Under the pieces are notes generated by a model that made no database searches, had not been told where the DNA came from, and saw only the letters and a list, made by a program, of their open reading frames with translations. A stretch of DNA of 64,000 bases, from positions 372,001 to 436,000 of the forward strand of contig CP002084.1 of the NCBI GenBank assembly GCA_000143165.1. Reading direction: 5' to 3'. The translations under genes and the position numbers were made by a program. This document shows, piece by piece, positions 25,071 through 34,252 of the stretch (position 1 is its first letter; each line of letters starts with the position of its first letter). The stretch comes from Dehalogenimonas lykanthroporepellens BL-DC-9. Its GTDB lineage: Bacteria > Chloroflexota > Dehalococcoidia > Dehalococcoidales > Dehalococcoidaceae.

Positions 25071-26252
25071 ATGAAACTGTGCTGTGTTCTGCTGTCTCAT
25101 TTCGCCTGGCGCTGTGAATTACAGCGTCGCCCTGATCTGGCCGGTCGCCCGGCGGTGATTACCTGTGCTTCCGGTTCCCGGAAGACGGTATTTGATTACT
25201 CACCGGGAATCGACGGCGTGGAACAGGATATGCCGTTACAACAGGCGCTGTCCCGCCAGTCGGAAACGGTCATTCTTCAGGCCGATATGGCCTTTTATCG
25301 GGAGATTTTCGGACGCGTCATGGACAGGCTGGAGCAGGTCAGCCCGCTGGTGGAAGGCAATTTGCCGGGTGATATCTACATCGGCTGTGATGGCCTGGAT
25401 CGGCTTTATCCCGAAGAACGATTGTTGATACAGGCGGTACGGCGGGCGCTACCGGAAACCTTCGAGGCCCGGTTCGGCATCGCCGATGGCAAATTTCCTG
25501 CCAGACTCATGGCCATGGCCGTCGCTCCCGGCGCTTTTAAGTCGGCCGCGTTCGGGGATATCGCCGCCGGAATCGCTGACTTGTCATGTGATGTTCTGCC
25601 GGTGTCACCGAAGATAAAGAGCCGTCTGCGGGATTTCGGTCTGCGGCGTCTGGGGCAGGTGGCTACGCTGACCCGGCCGCAACTCGAAGCCCAGTTCGGG
25701 CCGGAAGGACGACGGATATGGGAACTGGCCTGCGGCCGGGACGATACGCCGCTTTATCCGCGCCTGCGGGAAGAAAGCATAGAAGAAAGCACCTTGTTGC
25801 CGGCGCCGGCGATATCCCTCGAGGTGATAATGCTGGCGGTGGAAGCCCTGCTGGGGCGGGCTTTCGCCCGCTTCGGTCCCGCCCGGGTCGGTATTCGTTG
25901 TGTGGAGCTGTGGAGCCGTACCGCTGGCGGGGAATACTGGCAGAAAGCGGTTCATTTCAAGGAACCGGCTATGACCGCGGCCGGCGCGCTCAAGCGTATC
26001 AGGCAGGTGGTAGAGTACTGTGTTCAGCCCGGTCCGGTGGAGGAACTGGGGCTGAAGGTCGTCCGGCTGGGACGGCCGGGCGGTCACCAGGGCAGTATCT
26101 TCACCGAAGTCCGGTCATCGGACAAGCTGGAAAGCGATATTCAGCAGTTGGAACTCAGGATGGGGACGCCCCCGTTGTTCAGGGTAGAGGAGGTGGAACC
26201 GTGGTCACGGATTCCGGAAAGACGTTACACGTTGATACCCTTAGGGCGGTAA
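25071..26252 (+). CDS. imuB: ImuB-like Y-family polymerase homologue
   Basis: The 393-residue product has the Y-family palm, fingers and little-finger layout, but the catalytic acids are gone. The N-terminal DMD motif is replaced (CCVLLSHFAW), and the SIDEAYLD motif reads YIGCDGLD at residues 103-110, so Asp-Glu become Gly-Cys. This is the hallmark of ImuB, which bridges DnaE2 and the beta clamp in translesion synthesis rather than copying DNA itself. The helix-hairpin-helix region (LRDFGLRRLGQVATL) is present. No imuA lies beside it. Its last 52 bases overlap the next gene. Confidence 0.85.
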   Translation: MKLCCVLLSHFAWRCELQRRPDLAGRPAVITCASGSRKTVFDYSPGIDGVEQDMPLQQALSRQSETVILQADMAFYREIFGRVMDRLEQVSPLVEGNLPGDIYIGCDGLDRLYPEERLLIQAVRRALPETFEARFGIADGKFPARLMAMAVAPGAFKSAAFGDIAAGIADLSCDVLPVSPKIKSRLRDFGLRRLGQVATLTRPQLEAQFGPEGRRIWELACGRDDTPLYPRLREESIEESTLLPAPAISLEVIMLAVEALLGRAFARFGPARVGIRCVELWSRTAGGEYWQKAVHFKEPAMTAAGALKRIRQVVEYCVQPGPVEELGLKVVRLGRPGGHQGSIFTEVRSSDKLESDIQQLELRMGTPPLFRVEEVEPWSRIPERRYTLIPLGR

Positions 26253-26488
26253 ATCTGCCGGAACCGCTGGAAATCCGGGCCGACGCTGACTATCAGCCGC
26301 TGGCGGTCAGGCGCCATCGCCGCTGGCTACAGGTGGCGGTCATTGAAGATACCTGGCGGCTGGATGACGAATGGTGGCGCCCCGCGCCGCTGTCACGTCG
26401 TTACTACGCCGTCATGCTTGCCGGCGGCCAGCGGTTGACCCTGTTCCATGACCTTGCCGGCGGCGGCTGGTATCACCAGAGCTATTGA
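26201..26488 (+). CDS. DUF6504-like small protein of the mutasome operon
   Basis: The 95-residue product starts at a GTG (26201) preceded by a strong AGAGGAGGT, all inside the 3' end of imuB in another frame. Its core (YQPLAVRRHRRWLQVAVIED, then DDEWWR and the Tyr-rich end) resembles DUF6504. In actinobacteria such genes lie next to Y-family polymerase genes. It ends 42 bases before dnaE2. The position suggests an accessory role in translesion synthesis, which is inference. Confidence 0.72.
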   Translation: MVTDSGKTLHVDTLRAVNLPEPLEIRADADYQPLAVRRHRRWLQVAVIEDTWRLDDEWWRPAPLSRRYYAVMLAGGQRLTLFHDLAGGGWYHQSY

Positions 26489-26530
26489 CTCGGTAGTTCC
26501 GGTCGCCAATAAATATTCAGGCCAGAAATC

Positions 26531-29500
26531 ATGAGCTACGCCGAACTTCACTGCCACAGTTATTATTCATTTCACGACGGGGCTTCCTCACTGGAGGAAC
26601 TTATCACCCGGTCCGGCGAACTGGGTTATCGGGCTCTGGCAATAACCGACCATGACAATCTGTGTGGTGCCATGCGTTTTTCCCACCTGTCGCGGTCGAT
26701 GAACCTGTCCGGCATCATCGGCGCCGAGGTCACTGTTGAAGGCGGCTATCACCTGACACTGCTGGCGGAAAATCAGGAAGGGTACCGTAATCTCTGCCGT
26801 TTGATAACCCTCGGCCATGAAACCGGGGAACGCAATTCCCCGCAGATTCCGTCAGCACGTCTGGCGGCGCACGCCGCCGGCCTGATAGCCCTGTCCGGTT
26901 GTCCGCGGGGAGAGCTGTCGCTACTGGCGACAGCCGGTTGTGATGAGCGGGCCCGGCAACTGGTGCGGCAGTATCAGGAATGGTTCGGCAGTGACAATTA
27001 TTTCATCGAACTCCAGAACAACCTGGTTTTCGGCGATGCTGAGCGCAATCGGCGGCTGGTACGCCTGGCCGGGGAAACAGGAGCTCCGGTGGTAGCCACC
27101 GGTAACGCGCACTATCATCTCCGGGAGCGGCACCGGTTGCAGGACTGCCTGGTCGCTGTCAGGTCATGTAAAAGCCTGGAGGCCTGTCATCATGAGCGGC
27201 GGCCGAACTCCGAGTTTCATCTGCGTCCGTTAGCGGAAATCGAAGCTCGCTTTGCCGGTTGCCCCGAGGCGGTGGCTAATACCGTCCGCATCGCCCGGCG
27301 TTGTGAATTCAATTTGACAGCCCAGTCCGGTTATGACCTGCCGGATTATCCGGCGCCGGCGGGGTTCACTCCGGAAAGCTATCTGGAAAAACTCTGTCTG
27401 GAAGCCGCGGTGCGTCGCTACGGCAGTATAACGGCGGCAGTCAGGGAACGGCTGGACCAGGAGTTTCGGCTGGTGGCCCGTCATCGTCTGGCTGGTTTTC
27501 TTCTGCTTTACCATGATGTCATCCGGCTGGGGCGGGAAATCATGGTAGAGCAGGGGCTGACCACGGCGGATGTACCGTTGGAGGAGAATCCGCCGGGGCG
27601 GGGCCGCGGTTCATCGGTGTCACTGCTCATCGGTTATCTGATAGGGCTGTCTCATATAGACCCGCTCAAGTACGGGTTATCGCTGGAGCGTTTTCTGCCG
27701 GAAGACGCTTTGGGCTGTGTTCCGGATATCGACCTGGACTTTCCCCGCAGTATCCGGGAGGAGCTTATTCTGCGAACCCATCGCAAATGGGGCTGGAAGT
27801 ATGCCGCCCTGACCGGTACCATCGCCACTTACCAGATAAAAGGCGCGGTGCGGGATTTGGGCAAAGTTCTGAGTCTGCCGCCGGAAGAGGTAGACCAGCT
27901 GGCTCGCTATGTGGAATGGGGCAGTGCCGCTAAACTTAAGGAAAAGATGAGCCGGGCGTCGCGTTTTCGGGACAGAGTCGACGCTCCCGGGTGGCGGGAT
28001 TTGATAGCGCTGGCCGCTGAACTGGACGGTTTCCCCAAGTATCTGGGCCAGCATCCCGGCGGCATGATTATCTCTTCGGTCCCTCTGACTGATATCGTCC
28101 CGGTACAGCGGGGCGCCATGGCCGGGCGTTACGTCTGCCAGTGGGACAAGGACAGCATTGATGACGCCGGATGTGTCAAGATAGATTTTCTGGCTCTCGG
28201 AGCTCTGTCTCAGATGCAGGAAGCGGTGGAACTTATCAGACGGCGTACCGGCCGTTTCATCGATATGTCCCGGATCGATTTCGCTGACCCCGCCGTCTAT
28301 GACATGCTGTGCCGGGGCGACACCATCGGTATTTTTCAGGTGGAGTCCGCCGCCCAGATGCAGACCATCACCCGGCTGAAGCCGCGCAACCTGCTGGACA
28401 TGGCCCATGAAGTCGGGGCGGTGCGCCCCGGCGTCGGCGTTAACGGCGGCGTCCAGGAATACCTGGCCCGCCGGGCCGGACGCAAGCCGGTGGTCTATAA
28501 CCATTCGCTGGAGCGGCGGGCGCTGGAGCGCACCCTCGGTATCGTCCTTTTTCAGGACCAGGTCAACCAGCTGGCTATCGACGTGGCCGGTCTGTCGCCG
28601 AGTGTCGCCGACCAGCTTCGCCGGGCCTTCAGTCGCCGGCACAATCAGGAAATGCTGAGTCGTTATCACCGGATGTTCATGAGCGGCGCCGCCGAGCGCG
28701 GCGTCGGGGTATCGGCCGCTGAAGCCGTCTGGCGCAAATTCAACGGGCAGTACATGTTTCCTGAATCCCACGCCTTCGCTTTCGGTGTAACCGCCTACCA
28801 GGCTTCATGGCTGAAACTTTATTATCCGCTGGAGTTCTATGTCGCCATCTTCAATCAACAGCCGATGGGTTTTTACAATCTGGAAACGCTCAAGGAGGAT
28901 GCCGGGCGTCACGGCATCGGAGTGAAGGGCCCGGATATCAATCTCAGCGCGGCGGGATGCACCATTGACGAAGGTGCCATCCGGCTGGGTTTCCGCCAGG
29001 TAACCGGCCTGGGCCAGTCCGCGGCGGAAGCCATTGTGAGCGCCCGGACACGAGGTGGTGACTATCGGGATGTCGGTGATTTTCTGGAGCGTAGCGGAGT
29101 ATTACAGGAAACGGCTCTGGCGCTGGCTGGCGCCGGTGCCTTTGATTCACTGGAAAGTAATCGGCGTCAGGTGAAGTGGGAAATAGGGCTTCGCTATCGG
29201 CCGGTAAATTCCCAGCTGTTTCTGCCTCTGCCGGTGCGTCAGGATATGGTCGAACTGGAAAATCCCGGTCACTGGGAAAAGATGCAGGAAGAGTATCGCA
29301 TTCTGGGGCTGTTCCCGGCCGGCCATATAATGGCCGGTTTGAGACCGCGCTTCGGCGGCTCGGTCAGTACCAGCCGGGAAATCACCGCCATGAAAGATGG
29401 CGCCGAGGTGACGACCGCCGGTCTGGTTATCCGCCGCCAGCGGCCTCATCGCAAGGTGGTGTTCATCACTCTGGAAGATGAGTTCGGCCATATACCGCTG

Positions 29501-29668
29501 ATGGTTTTCCCCGGTGTTTATCATCGCCATGAATCCCGTTTCAAGGCGCCTTTTCTGATAGTCAGCGGTCGGCTGTCACGGCGGGAAGGCGCCTGTAATC
29601 TGGTAGTTGAGCAGGTCAGGTCTTTTACCGCGCTGGAAAAGCCTCCGGCCTCCCGGGACTGGGGTTAG
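26531..29668 (+). CDS. dnaE2: Error-prone DNA polymerase III alpha subunit DnaE2
   Basis: The 1045-residue product has an N-terminal PHP domain (ELHCHSYYSFHDGASS), a C-family polymerase core with catalytic Asp in PDIDLDFP, and the GRGRGSSV and GQHPGGMI motifs. A helix-hairpin-helix and OB-fold (VVFITLEDEFGHIPLMVFP) end the chain. The length and the shortened C-terminus fit DnaE2 rather than the replicative DnaE1. It performs SOS mutagenic synthesis with ImuB. No strong ribosome site precedes the ATG, so translation may depend on upstream reading. Confidence 0.93.
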   Translation: MSYAELHCHSYYSFHDGASSLEELITRSGELGYRALAITDHDNLCGAMRFSHLSRSMNLSGIIGAEVTVEGGYHLTLLAENQEGYRNLCRLITLGHETGERNSPQIPSARLAAHAAGLIALSGCPRGELSLLATAGCDERARQLVRQYQEWFGSDNYFIELQNNLVFGDAERNRRLVRLAGETGAPVVATGNAHYHLRERHRLQDCLVAVRSCKSLEACHHERRPNSEFHLRPLAEIEARFAGCPEAVANTVRIARRCEFNLTAQSGYDLPDYPAPAGFTPESYLEKLCLEAAVRRYGSITAAVRERLDQEFRLVARHRLAGFLLLYHDVIRLGREIMVEQGLTTADVPLEENPPGRGRGSSVSLLIGYLIGLSHIDPLKYGLSLERFLPEDALGCVPDIDLDFPRSIREELILRTHRKWGWKYAALTGTIATYQIKGAVRDLGKVLSLPPEEVDQLARYVEWGSAAKLKEKMSRASRFRDRVDAPGWRDLIALAAELDGFPKYLGQHPGGMIISSVPLTDIVPVQRGAMAGRYVCQWDKDSIDDAGCVKIDFLALGALSQMQEAVELIRRRTGRFIDMSRIDFADPAVYDMLCRGDTIGIFQVESAAQMQTITRLKPRNLLDMAHEVGAVRPGVGVNGGVQEYLARRAGRKPVVYNHSLERRALERTLGIVLFQDQVNQLAIDVAGLSPSVADQLRRAFSRRHNQEMLSRYHRMFMSGAAERGVGVSAAEAVWRKFNGQYMFPESHAFAFGVTAYQASWLKLYYPLEFYVAIFNQQPMGFYNLETLKEDAGRHGIGVKGPDINLSAAGCTIDEGAIRLGFRQVTGLGQSAAEAIVSARTRGGDYRDVGDFLERSGVLQETALALAGAGAFDSLESNRRQVKWEIGLRYRPVNSQLFLPLPVRQDMVELENPGHWEKMQEEYRILGLFPAGHIMAGLRPRFGGSVSTSREITAMKDGAEVTTAGLVIRRQRPHRKVVFITLEDEFGHIPLMVFPGVYHRHESRFKAPFLIVSGRLSRREGACNLVVEQVRSFTALEKPPASRDWG

Positions 29669-30321
29669 ACTTGTGTCGCGAAAAAAAATAGTTTAAGCTG
29701 AAATGGTATTAGTACCACCATGACAACAGAACAGGAGGTAATCGCGTTGAAACGCTTCGGGCGATTGTTGGCGGCTTGTCTGGTCACAGTGGGATTATTG
29801 TCCGGGTCTGCCGGGATTGTTATGGCCGCAGATGGTGAAGAAATCACCGGGTATGAGAACGTCACCATCTGGATTTATCCGGAATATGACGATCCGCGCC
29901 TGCTGATTATGGTTGAAGGTGATATCACCGGTACCATCGCCCCGGCTGAGGTGCGTTTTCTGGTACCCGCCGACGCTCAGATGTATTCGGCCGGTTCCAA
30001 GGACGTTCAGGGACGATACAGCGGCGGCCCGCCGAACAGGGAGGCATCGGGGACTCACGGTTGGGATGTTATCAGTTACCTGGTAACCGAGAAGACGTTC
30101 CGGGTAGAGTTTTACACTTCGCAGATAACGGGCTATCCGGATAAATCGATAGATTTTGAATATAGGTTTCTGTATCCGGTATCCGGGCTTGAGGTAATTG
30201 TCCAGGAGCCGCGGGCATCGTCCGAATTCCGTGTGTCGCCGGCTGGAAATACTTTCACCGATTCCGAGGGTTTTCTGTCACATCTGTTTACCTATACAAC
30301 CCTGCCCGAAGGACAGCCGGT

Positions 30322-31696
30322 GGTAGTGTCCCGTCAAGTGGTGTAAATTCATCATTGGTGGTTTCCCGAATAATCAAGCTGGTAAAGCCATGATCAGGGG
30401 TTCCTCCTGCGCCCCTTCCAGCGTTTTCTTCATCGAATCCAAAGAAAAGTAGCGTCGTCCGACCTCCCACTCGTCCTGCTGTTCCATTAACACCGCCCCA
30501 ATCAGCCTGATTACCGATTGGCTGTTGGGAAAGATGCCGACCACATTACTGCGGCGCTTGATTTCCTTGTTCAGTCTCTCCAGGGGATTGGTAGAGTACA
30601 GTTGCCGCCAGTGTTCCCGGGGGAAGGCGGTATAGGCCAGGATATCCGGTTCTGCCTCTTCCAATTGGTCGGCCACAGGACCGAATCGGAGTCTGAGGTT
30701 ATCGGCTACCCGGCGGAGCTGGCTGTAAGCGCTGTCGCGGTCAGGTTGAGCGAAGATGGTCCGGATAGCGGCAGATACCATAGCCTGGGCGCCCCGCGGC
30801 ACTCTGGCCAGCGCATTGCGCATGAAGTGCACCCGGCAGCGTTGCCACGATACCCCGGTGAGTACCGTGCTGATGGCTTCCTTCAGTCCCAGATGAGCAT
30901 CACTGATTACCAGCATCACCCCGCTCAAACCACGGCTGACCAACCCCCGCAGAAACTCTTTCCAGAATACACCGTCTTCACTGGGGCCGACCTCAAGCCC
31001 GATGATCTCGCGTTCTCCGGTTTCACGGACTCCGTAGGCGATAATTACCGCCTGACTGACCACCCGCCCTGAATCCCTGACCTTGACGTAGGTCGCGTCC
31101 AGCCACAGATAGGGATAACGCCATAACAAAGGCCGGTGGCGCCATCGTTCCACTTCATCGTCCAGAGCCCCGCATATTCGCGATACCTCGCTCTTACTGA
31201 CCCCGTTAAGCCCCAGTGACTGAACCAGAGATTCCACCTTGCGGGTGCTGATGCCCAATACATAGGCTTCCTGGATTACCGCCAGCAAGGCTTGTTCCGC
31301 CCGGCGCCGGGGCTCGAGCAAGCTGGGGAAATAACTGCCGTCCCGCAACCGGGGAATCGCCAAGGGTATCGTGCCGGCCCGGGTGTCCCAGATACGCCCC
31401 CGGTAGCCGTTACGGTAGGTTAAACGACCGTTACTGCGCTCATGTTTCTCAGCTCCGGTCTTCTGCTTAACCTCAAGCTCCATGACCGCTTCGGCCAGCA
31501 TCTTCACCCCTTCTCTCAGAAAATCAAGATCACCGTCACTCCCTGACTTGCGTAGCAGTTCCAAAAGTGTCATCCTGTCTTTGGCCATTGTTGTGGTTAC
31601 CTCCTGAAAGTCTTTGTTGTTATTTTCTTTCAAGAAACCACACAATGGCCTGCTTTTTCAATTCCAGGAATTTACACCACGTACGGGGATTCTACT
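30322..31696 (-). mobile_element. IS256-family insertion sequence, about 1375 bp
   Basis: The ends share GTGGTGTAAATTC perfectly (30338-30350 and, inverted, 31668-31680), and outward to 29 bp with scattered mismatches. An 8-bp direct repeat CAGCCGGT (30314-30321 and 31697-31704; 10 bp counting two further matching bases) fits the 8-9 bp target duplication of the family. Excision on paper restores the host frame. Confidence 0.85.
30374..31588 (-). CDS. IS256-family transposase
   Basis: The 404-residue product has the mutator-type DDE domain: Asp in WLDATYVKVRD, Asp in VISDAHLGLK, and the C-H motif WQRCRVHFMRNAL. The late segment STNPLERLNKEIKRR, with the third acidic residue, is present. The ATG at 31588 (MAKDRMTL) follows a GGAGGT site; an upstream extension is open but unlikely. 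The gene is intact. Confidence 0.95.
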   Translation of the reverse strand: MAKDRMTLLELLRKSGSDGDLDFLREGVKMLAEAVMELEVKQKTGAEKHERSNGRLTYRNGYRGRIWDTRAGTIPLAIPRLRDGSYFPSLLEPRRRAEQALLAVIQEAYVLGISTRKVESLVQSLGLNGVSKSEVSRICGALDDEVERWRHRPLLWRYPYLWLDATYVKVRDSGRVVSQAVIIAYGVRETGEREIIGLEVGPSEDGVFWKEFLRGLVSRGLSGVMLVISDAHLGLKEAISTVLTGVSWQRCRVHFMRNALARVPRGAQAMVSAAIRTIFAQPDRDSAYSQLRRVADNLRLRFGPVADQLEEAEPDILAYTAFPREHWRQLYSTNPLERLNKEIKRRSNVVGIFPNSQSVIRLIGAVLMEQQDEWEVGRRYFSLDSMKKTLEGAQEEPLIMALPA

Positions 31697-32186
31697 CAGC
31701 CGGTGGAGTACGCTGTCACCTATACCAAGTCTGACGAACGCCCGTCACTGGCAATTTCACCTTCGGGTTCTTCGGACGCTTTGACGGCGGTACTGGTCAT
31801 CCTGATACTGATACTGGGCGTCGGCGCTTTCTTCTTCTGGATGAACCGGGCCGGGAAAAAGCCGACCGGTCGCGCCGCCAGGCGTCGGCAGGAAAAATCC
31901 GGAAACAAGACAAAGACTAAACTTGTGACTGAGAAAAGGGGGGAGACGACAGTGAGTTCCCGTTTCTGCAGTTATTGCGGACAGCCGTTGAAGGGTTCGG
32001 GCGCTTTCTGTGCCTATTGCGGTGAGTCGACTGGCAAGGGCACCGGGAAAAGTTAAAATAATAATATGGCAACCGCCGGTGATAAATAATAGCACCAGGG
32101 AAACAGTTGGTTCTGCGGCTATCCTGCAATCGGGATTTCTGCCAAACTACCTTCTTGCTCAGGCGATTCGGGCGCATTGAAAAGTG

Positions 32187-32216
32187 TTGACATGGCTGAA
32201 AAGCCTCATGTACTAT
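32187..32216 (+). promoter_or_regulatory. Promoter of the cytochrome/ccm operon
   Basis: TTGACA, 18 bases, TACTAT; 98 bases upstream of the octaheme cytochrome start. The remaining bases of 32057-32314 hold nothing recognisable. Confidence 0.65.
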
Positions 32217-32314
32217 ATCCAAAGAATTAGACCTGGTATCGGTTAAACGCCGAACCAGCATTGACATCCAGACAATCAGGTTCCGAATCAAAATACGATA
32301 AGGCGGATTAACGG

Positions 32315-33433
32315 ATGGCAAATAAAACGGGTAAAAAATTGGCCGCAATTGGCGCTACGGGCCTGTTTCTGAGTTTGATTTTTGTTCTGGCAGGGTGCTC
32401 TCAGGACCTTGACGACCAGGATAAGGGATCGGATGAGGCTACACACGATTCTCTTGGCGCCGAATACGTCGGTTCTGATGCCTGTTTTGACTGTCATCCC
32501 GCGATACATAACGATTTTGTGACGTCCGGCAACCCATGGAAGTTGAAAACTTCAGATGTCGCTCGCAACAATCCTATTCCCATTCCGGCTGGCTATGCCT
32601 GGGATCTTATAAGCTATGTAATCGGCGGCAACACCTGGAAGACTTTGTATGTCGACAATAATGGTTATTTAATTACATCTGCCGGCGGGCGGCCGGGTAA
32701 TAATCAATATAATCTTCTGACCGGAACCTGGTCGAATTATAAACCCGATGAATTGGTGTCTTTCACCTGTGGCGAGTGTCATACCACAGGCTACTCTCCT
32801 GAGGGTAATCAGGGCGGTTTGCCGGGAATCGTCGGTACCTGGGAGTTGGAAGGCGTTCAATGTGAAGCTTGTCACGGCCCGGCCGGCAACCACGTTGAGG
32901 GTAATGGTGAGAAAAAAGAAACCATTGTTATTGATGACAGTGCCGCATTATGCGGAAGATGCCATACCTCCGGCGAAAATCTGAATGTGATACCGGCGGC
33001 CAACGGGTATATTTTAAAAAATGGTCAGTATAATGAGCATCAGGCCTCACCCCATCAATATACCGATTGCGCCAACTGCCACGACCCTCATAAAAAGGGA
33101 GAATTCTCGGTAAAGATTGATTGTGGTGACTGCCATCTCAAGGTGAGAGATGATTTTACCGGTAGTACCATGGATGTCGTCGGAGTCGATTGTGAAGATT
33201 GCCATATGCCCCGGGCTACGCTCTCCGGCCAAAGCCTTGGCCTTTATCAAGGGGATGTCAGAACTCATTTGTTCCGGATAAATACTGATCCGGATGCTTC
33301 GATGTTCACTGATGATGGGAAATTCGCCAAAGACTATGTTACCCTCGATTTCGCCTGTCTGTCGTGCCATCTAAACCGTGACCTTGACTGGGCGGCCGCC
33401 AACGCTGAAGGAATCCACCCGGCAGGTAAATGA
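32315..33433 (+). CDS. Octaheme c-type cytochrome lipoprotein
   Basis: The 372-residue product has a lipoprotein signal (lipobox LAGC near residue 28) and eight CxxCH motifs in order: CFDCH, CGECH, CEACH, CGRCH, CANCH, CGDCH, CEDCH, CLSCH. About 95 residues without heme lie between the first and second motifs (GGNTWKTLYVDNNGYLIT region). It would be anchored on the outer face of the cytoplasmic membrane and carry electrons. Its electron partner is unknown. It begins the operon that encodes the heme-attachment machinery, and its stop overlaps the next gene. Confidence 0.93.
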   Translation: MANKTGKKLAAIGATGLFLSLIFVLAGCSQDLDDQDKGSDEATHDSLGAEYVGSDACFDCHPAIHNDFVTSGNPWKLKTSDVARNNPIPIPAGYAWDLISYVIGGNTWKTLYVDNNGYLITSAGGRPGNNQYNLLTGTWSNYKPDELVSFTCGECHTTGYSPEGNQGGLPGIVGTWELEGVQCEACHGPAGNHVEGNGEKKETIVIDDSAALCGRCHTSGENLNVIPAANGYILKNGQYNEHQASPHQYTDCANCHDPHKKGEFSVKIDCGDCHLKVRDDFTGSTMDVVGVDCEDCHMPRATLSGQSLGLYQGDVRTHLFRINTDPDASMFTDDGKFAKDYVTLDFACLSCHLNRDLDWAAANAEGIHPAGK

Positions 33434-33822
33434 TGATGAAAAGAACCCTGTTTGTAAAGCGCCTGAAACGCACCTTGATTATATTGGCCGTATTTATGGT
33501 AGTCATGGGGCCGGTGACCGTCTGGGTACTGCCTAATATTCAGAACATAATTACCTTTAACGATTTTGACTATACACTGGATTCCGGTATAGTCTCATTA
33601 GCACCTCCAGGACTGGTCCCGTCGCCACCGGCACGCCTGGCTGGAACAGGTGAATCGGATTATGTGAAAACACCTCATTCCCTGGAAGGGCGGATAGGTT
33701 TCTGTTTCGATTGTCACAGCCTTAATGGTAAGATTCCTTCACCGGTAAGTCATCTGGGTAGGCCGCAGGATGACTGTACCGTATGTCATCAGCCAGTGTG
33801 GGTTCTGGCGGACGCCAGTTGA
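33430..33822 (+). CDS. Membrane-anchored diheme cytochrome-like protein
   Basis: The 130-residue product has an N-terminal membrane anchor (residues 13-34) without a cleavage site and two CxxCH motifs (CFDCHS and CTVCHQ) near the C-terminus. It overlaps the octaheme gene by four bases (ATGA), which suggests coupled synthesis. It probably relays electrons between a membrane partner and the octaheme protein; this is inference. No family name was recognised. Confidence 0.85.
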   Translation: MMMKRTLFVKRLKRTLIILAVFMVVMGPVTVWVLPNIQNIITFNDFDYTLDSGIVSLAPPGLVPSPPARLAGTGESDYVKTPHSLEGRIGFCFDCHSLNGKIPSPVSHLGRPQDDCTVCHQPVWVLADAS

Positions 33823-33834
33823 AAGGTGGTGCAG

Positions 33835-34236
33835 ATGGGTAAAAAGAAATTTATAATCGGTGGTATTATCCTGTTTCTGGCGATTGGGTCTCTTGGCTGG
33901 GTAGGTTTTATGAATTCGGCTACGTATTATTATGAGGTAGCTGACTTTCTGGAAAGGCAGGAATTACTGGGTAGCCAGAGCGTTCGCGTCAATGGCACGG
34001 TAGTTCCTGGCTCGGTCAATACCGAAAGCGGGGGGCTGGGCATCAGTTTCACTATCCGGGACGTGAACCTTGGAACCCCCACCATTCCGGTTATCTATCA
34101 GGGGGCGGTGCCCGATACCTTTCAACCAGATACGGATGTAGTTGTCGAAGGCAGGTTTACTTCCGCAGGTGTGTTCGAAGCGACCTCGATTATGACCAAA
34201 TGCGCATCCAAATACGAACCGGCTCTCGAAACTTGA
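33835..34236 (+). CDS. ccmE: Cytochrome c maturation heme chaperone CcmE, CxxxY type
   Basis: The 133-residue product has an N-terminal membrane anchor and the OB-fold of CcmE (VRVNGTVVPGSV ... DVVVEGRF). The heme-binding motif is Cys123-x3-Tyr127 (CASKY) instead of the His-x3-Tyr of proteobacteria. The Cys form is known from archaea and some sulfate reducers. It carries heme from CcmABCD to CcmF. The ATG at 33835 is preferred to a GTG at 33826, because AGGTGGT lies 5 bases upstream of it. Confidence 0.92.
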   Translation: MGKKKFIIGGIILFLAIGSLGWVGFMNSATYYYEVADFLERQELLGSQSVRVNGTVVPGSVNTESGGLGISFTIRDVNLGTPTIPVIYQGAVPDTFQPDTDVVVEGRFTSAGVFEATSIMTKCASKYEPALET

Positions 34237-34252
34237 AACGGGCAAGGCAATA

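Larger units (their letters stand above)
29747..32056 (+). pseudogene. Exported membrane-anchored protein with C-terminal zinc ribbon, split by an IS
   Basis: The first part (29747-30321) has a signal peptide (MKRFGRLLAACLVTVGLL) and a beta-rich extracytoplasmic region. The second part (31705-32056) holds a membrane helix (ALTAVLVILILILGVGAFFF), a basic linker and a zinc ribbon (CSYCGQPL...CAYCGES). Removing 30322-31704 joins them in frame into 308 residues. The start is TTG at 29747, fixed by AGGAGG 9 bases upstream. The zinc ribbon would face the cytosol. The function is unknown; a similar tail occurs on the CcmI-like protein at 36.2 kb. Confidence 0.85.

Noticed and set aside
25718-26488. 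Long second-frame protein overlapping imuB
   Set aside because: Only the last 95 codons (from the GTG at 26201 with a strong ribosome site) look coding; the rest is a shadow of imuB.
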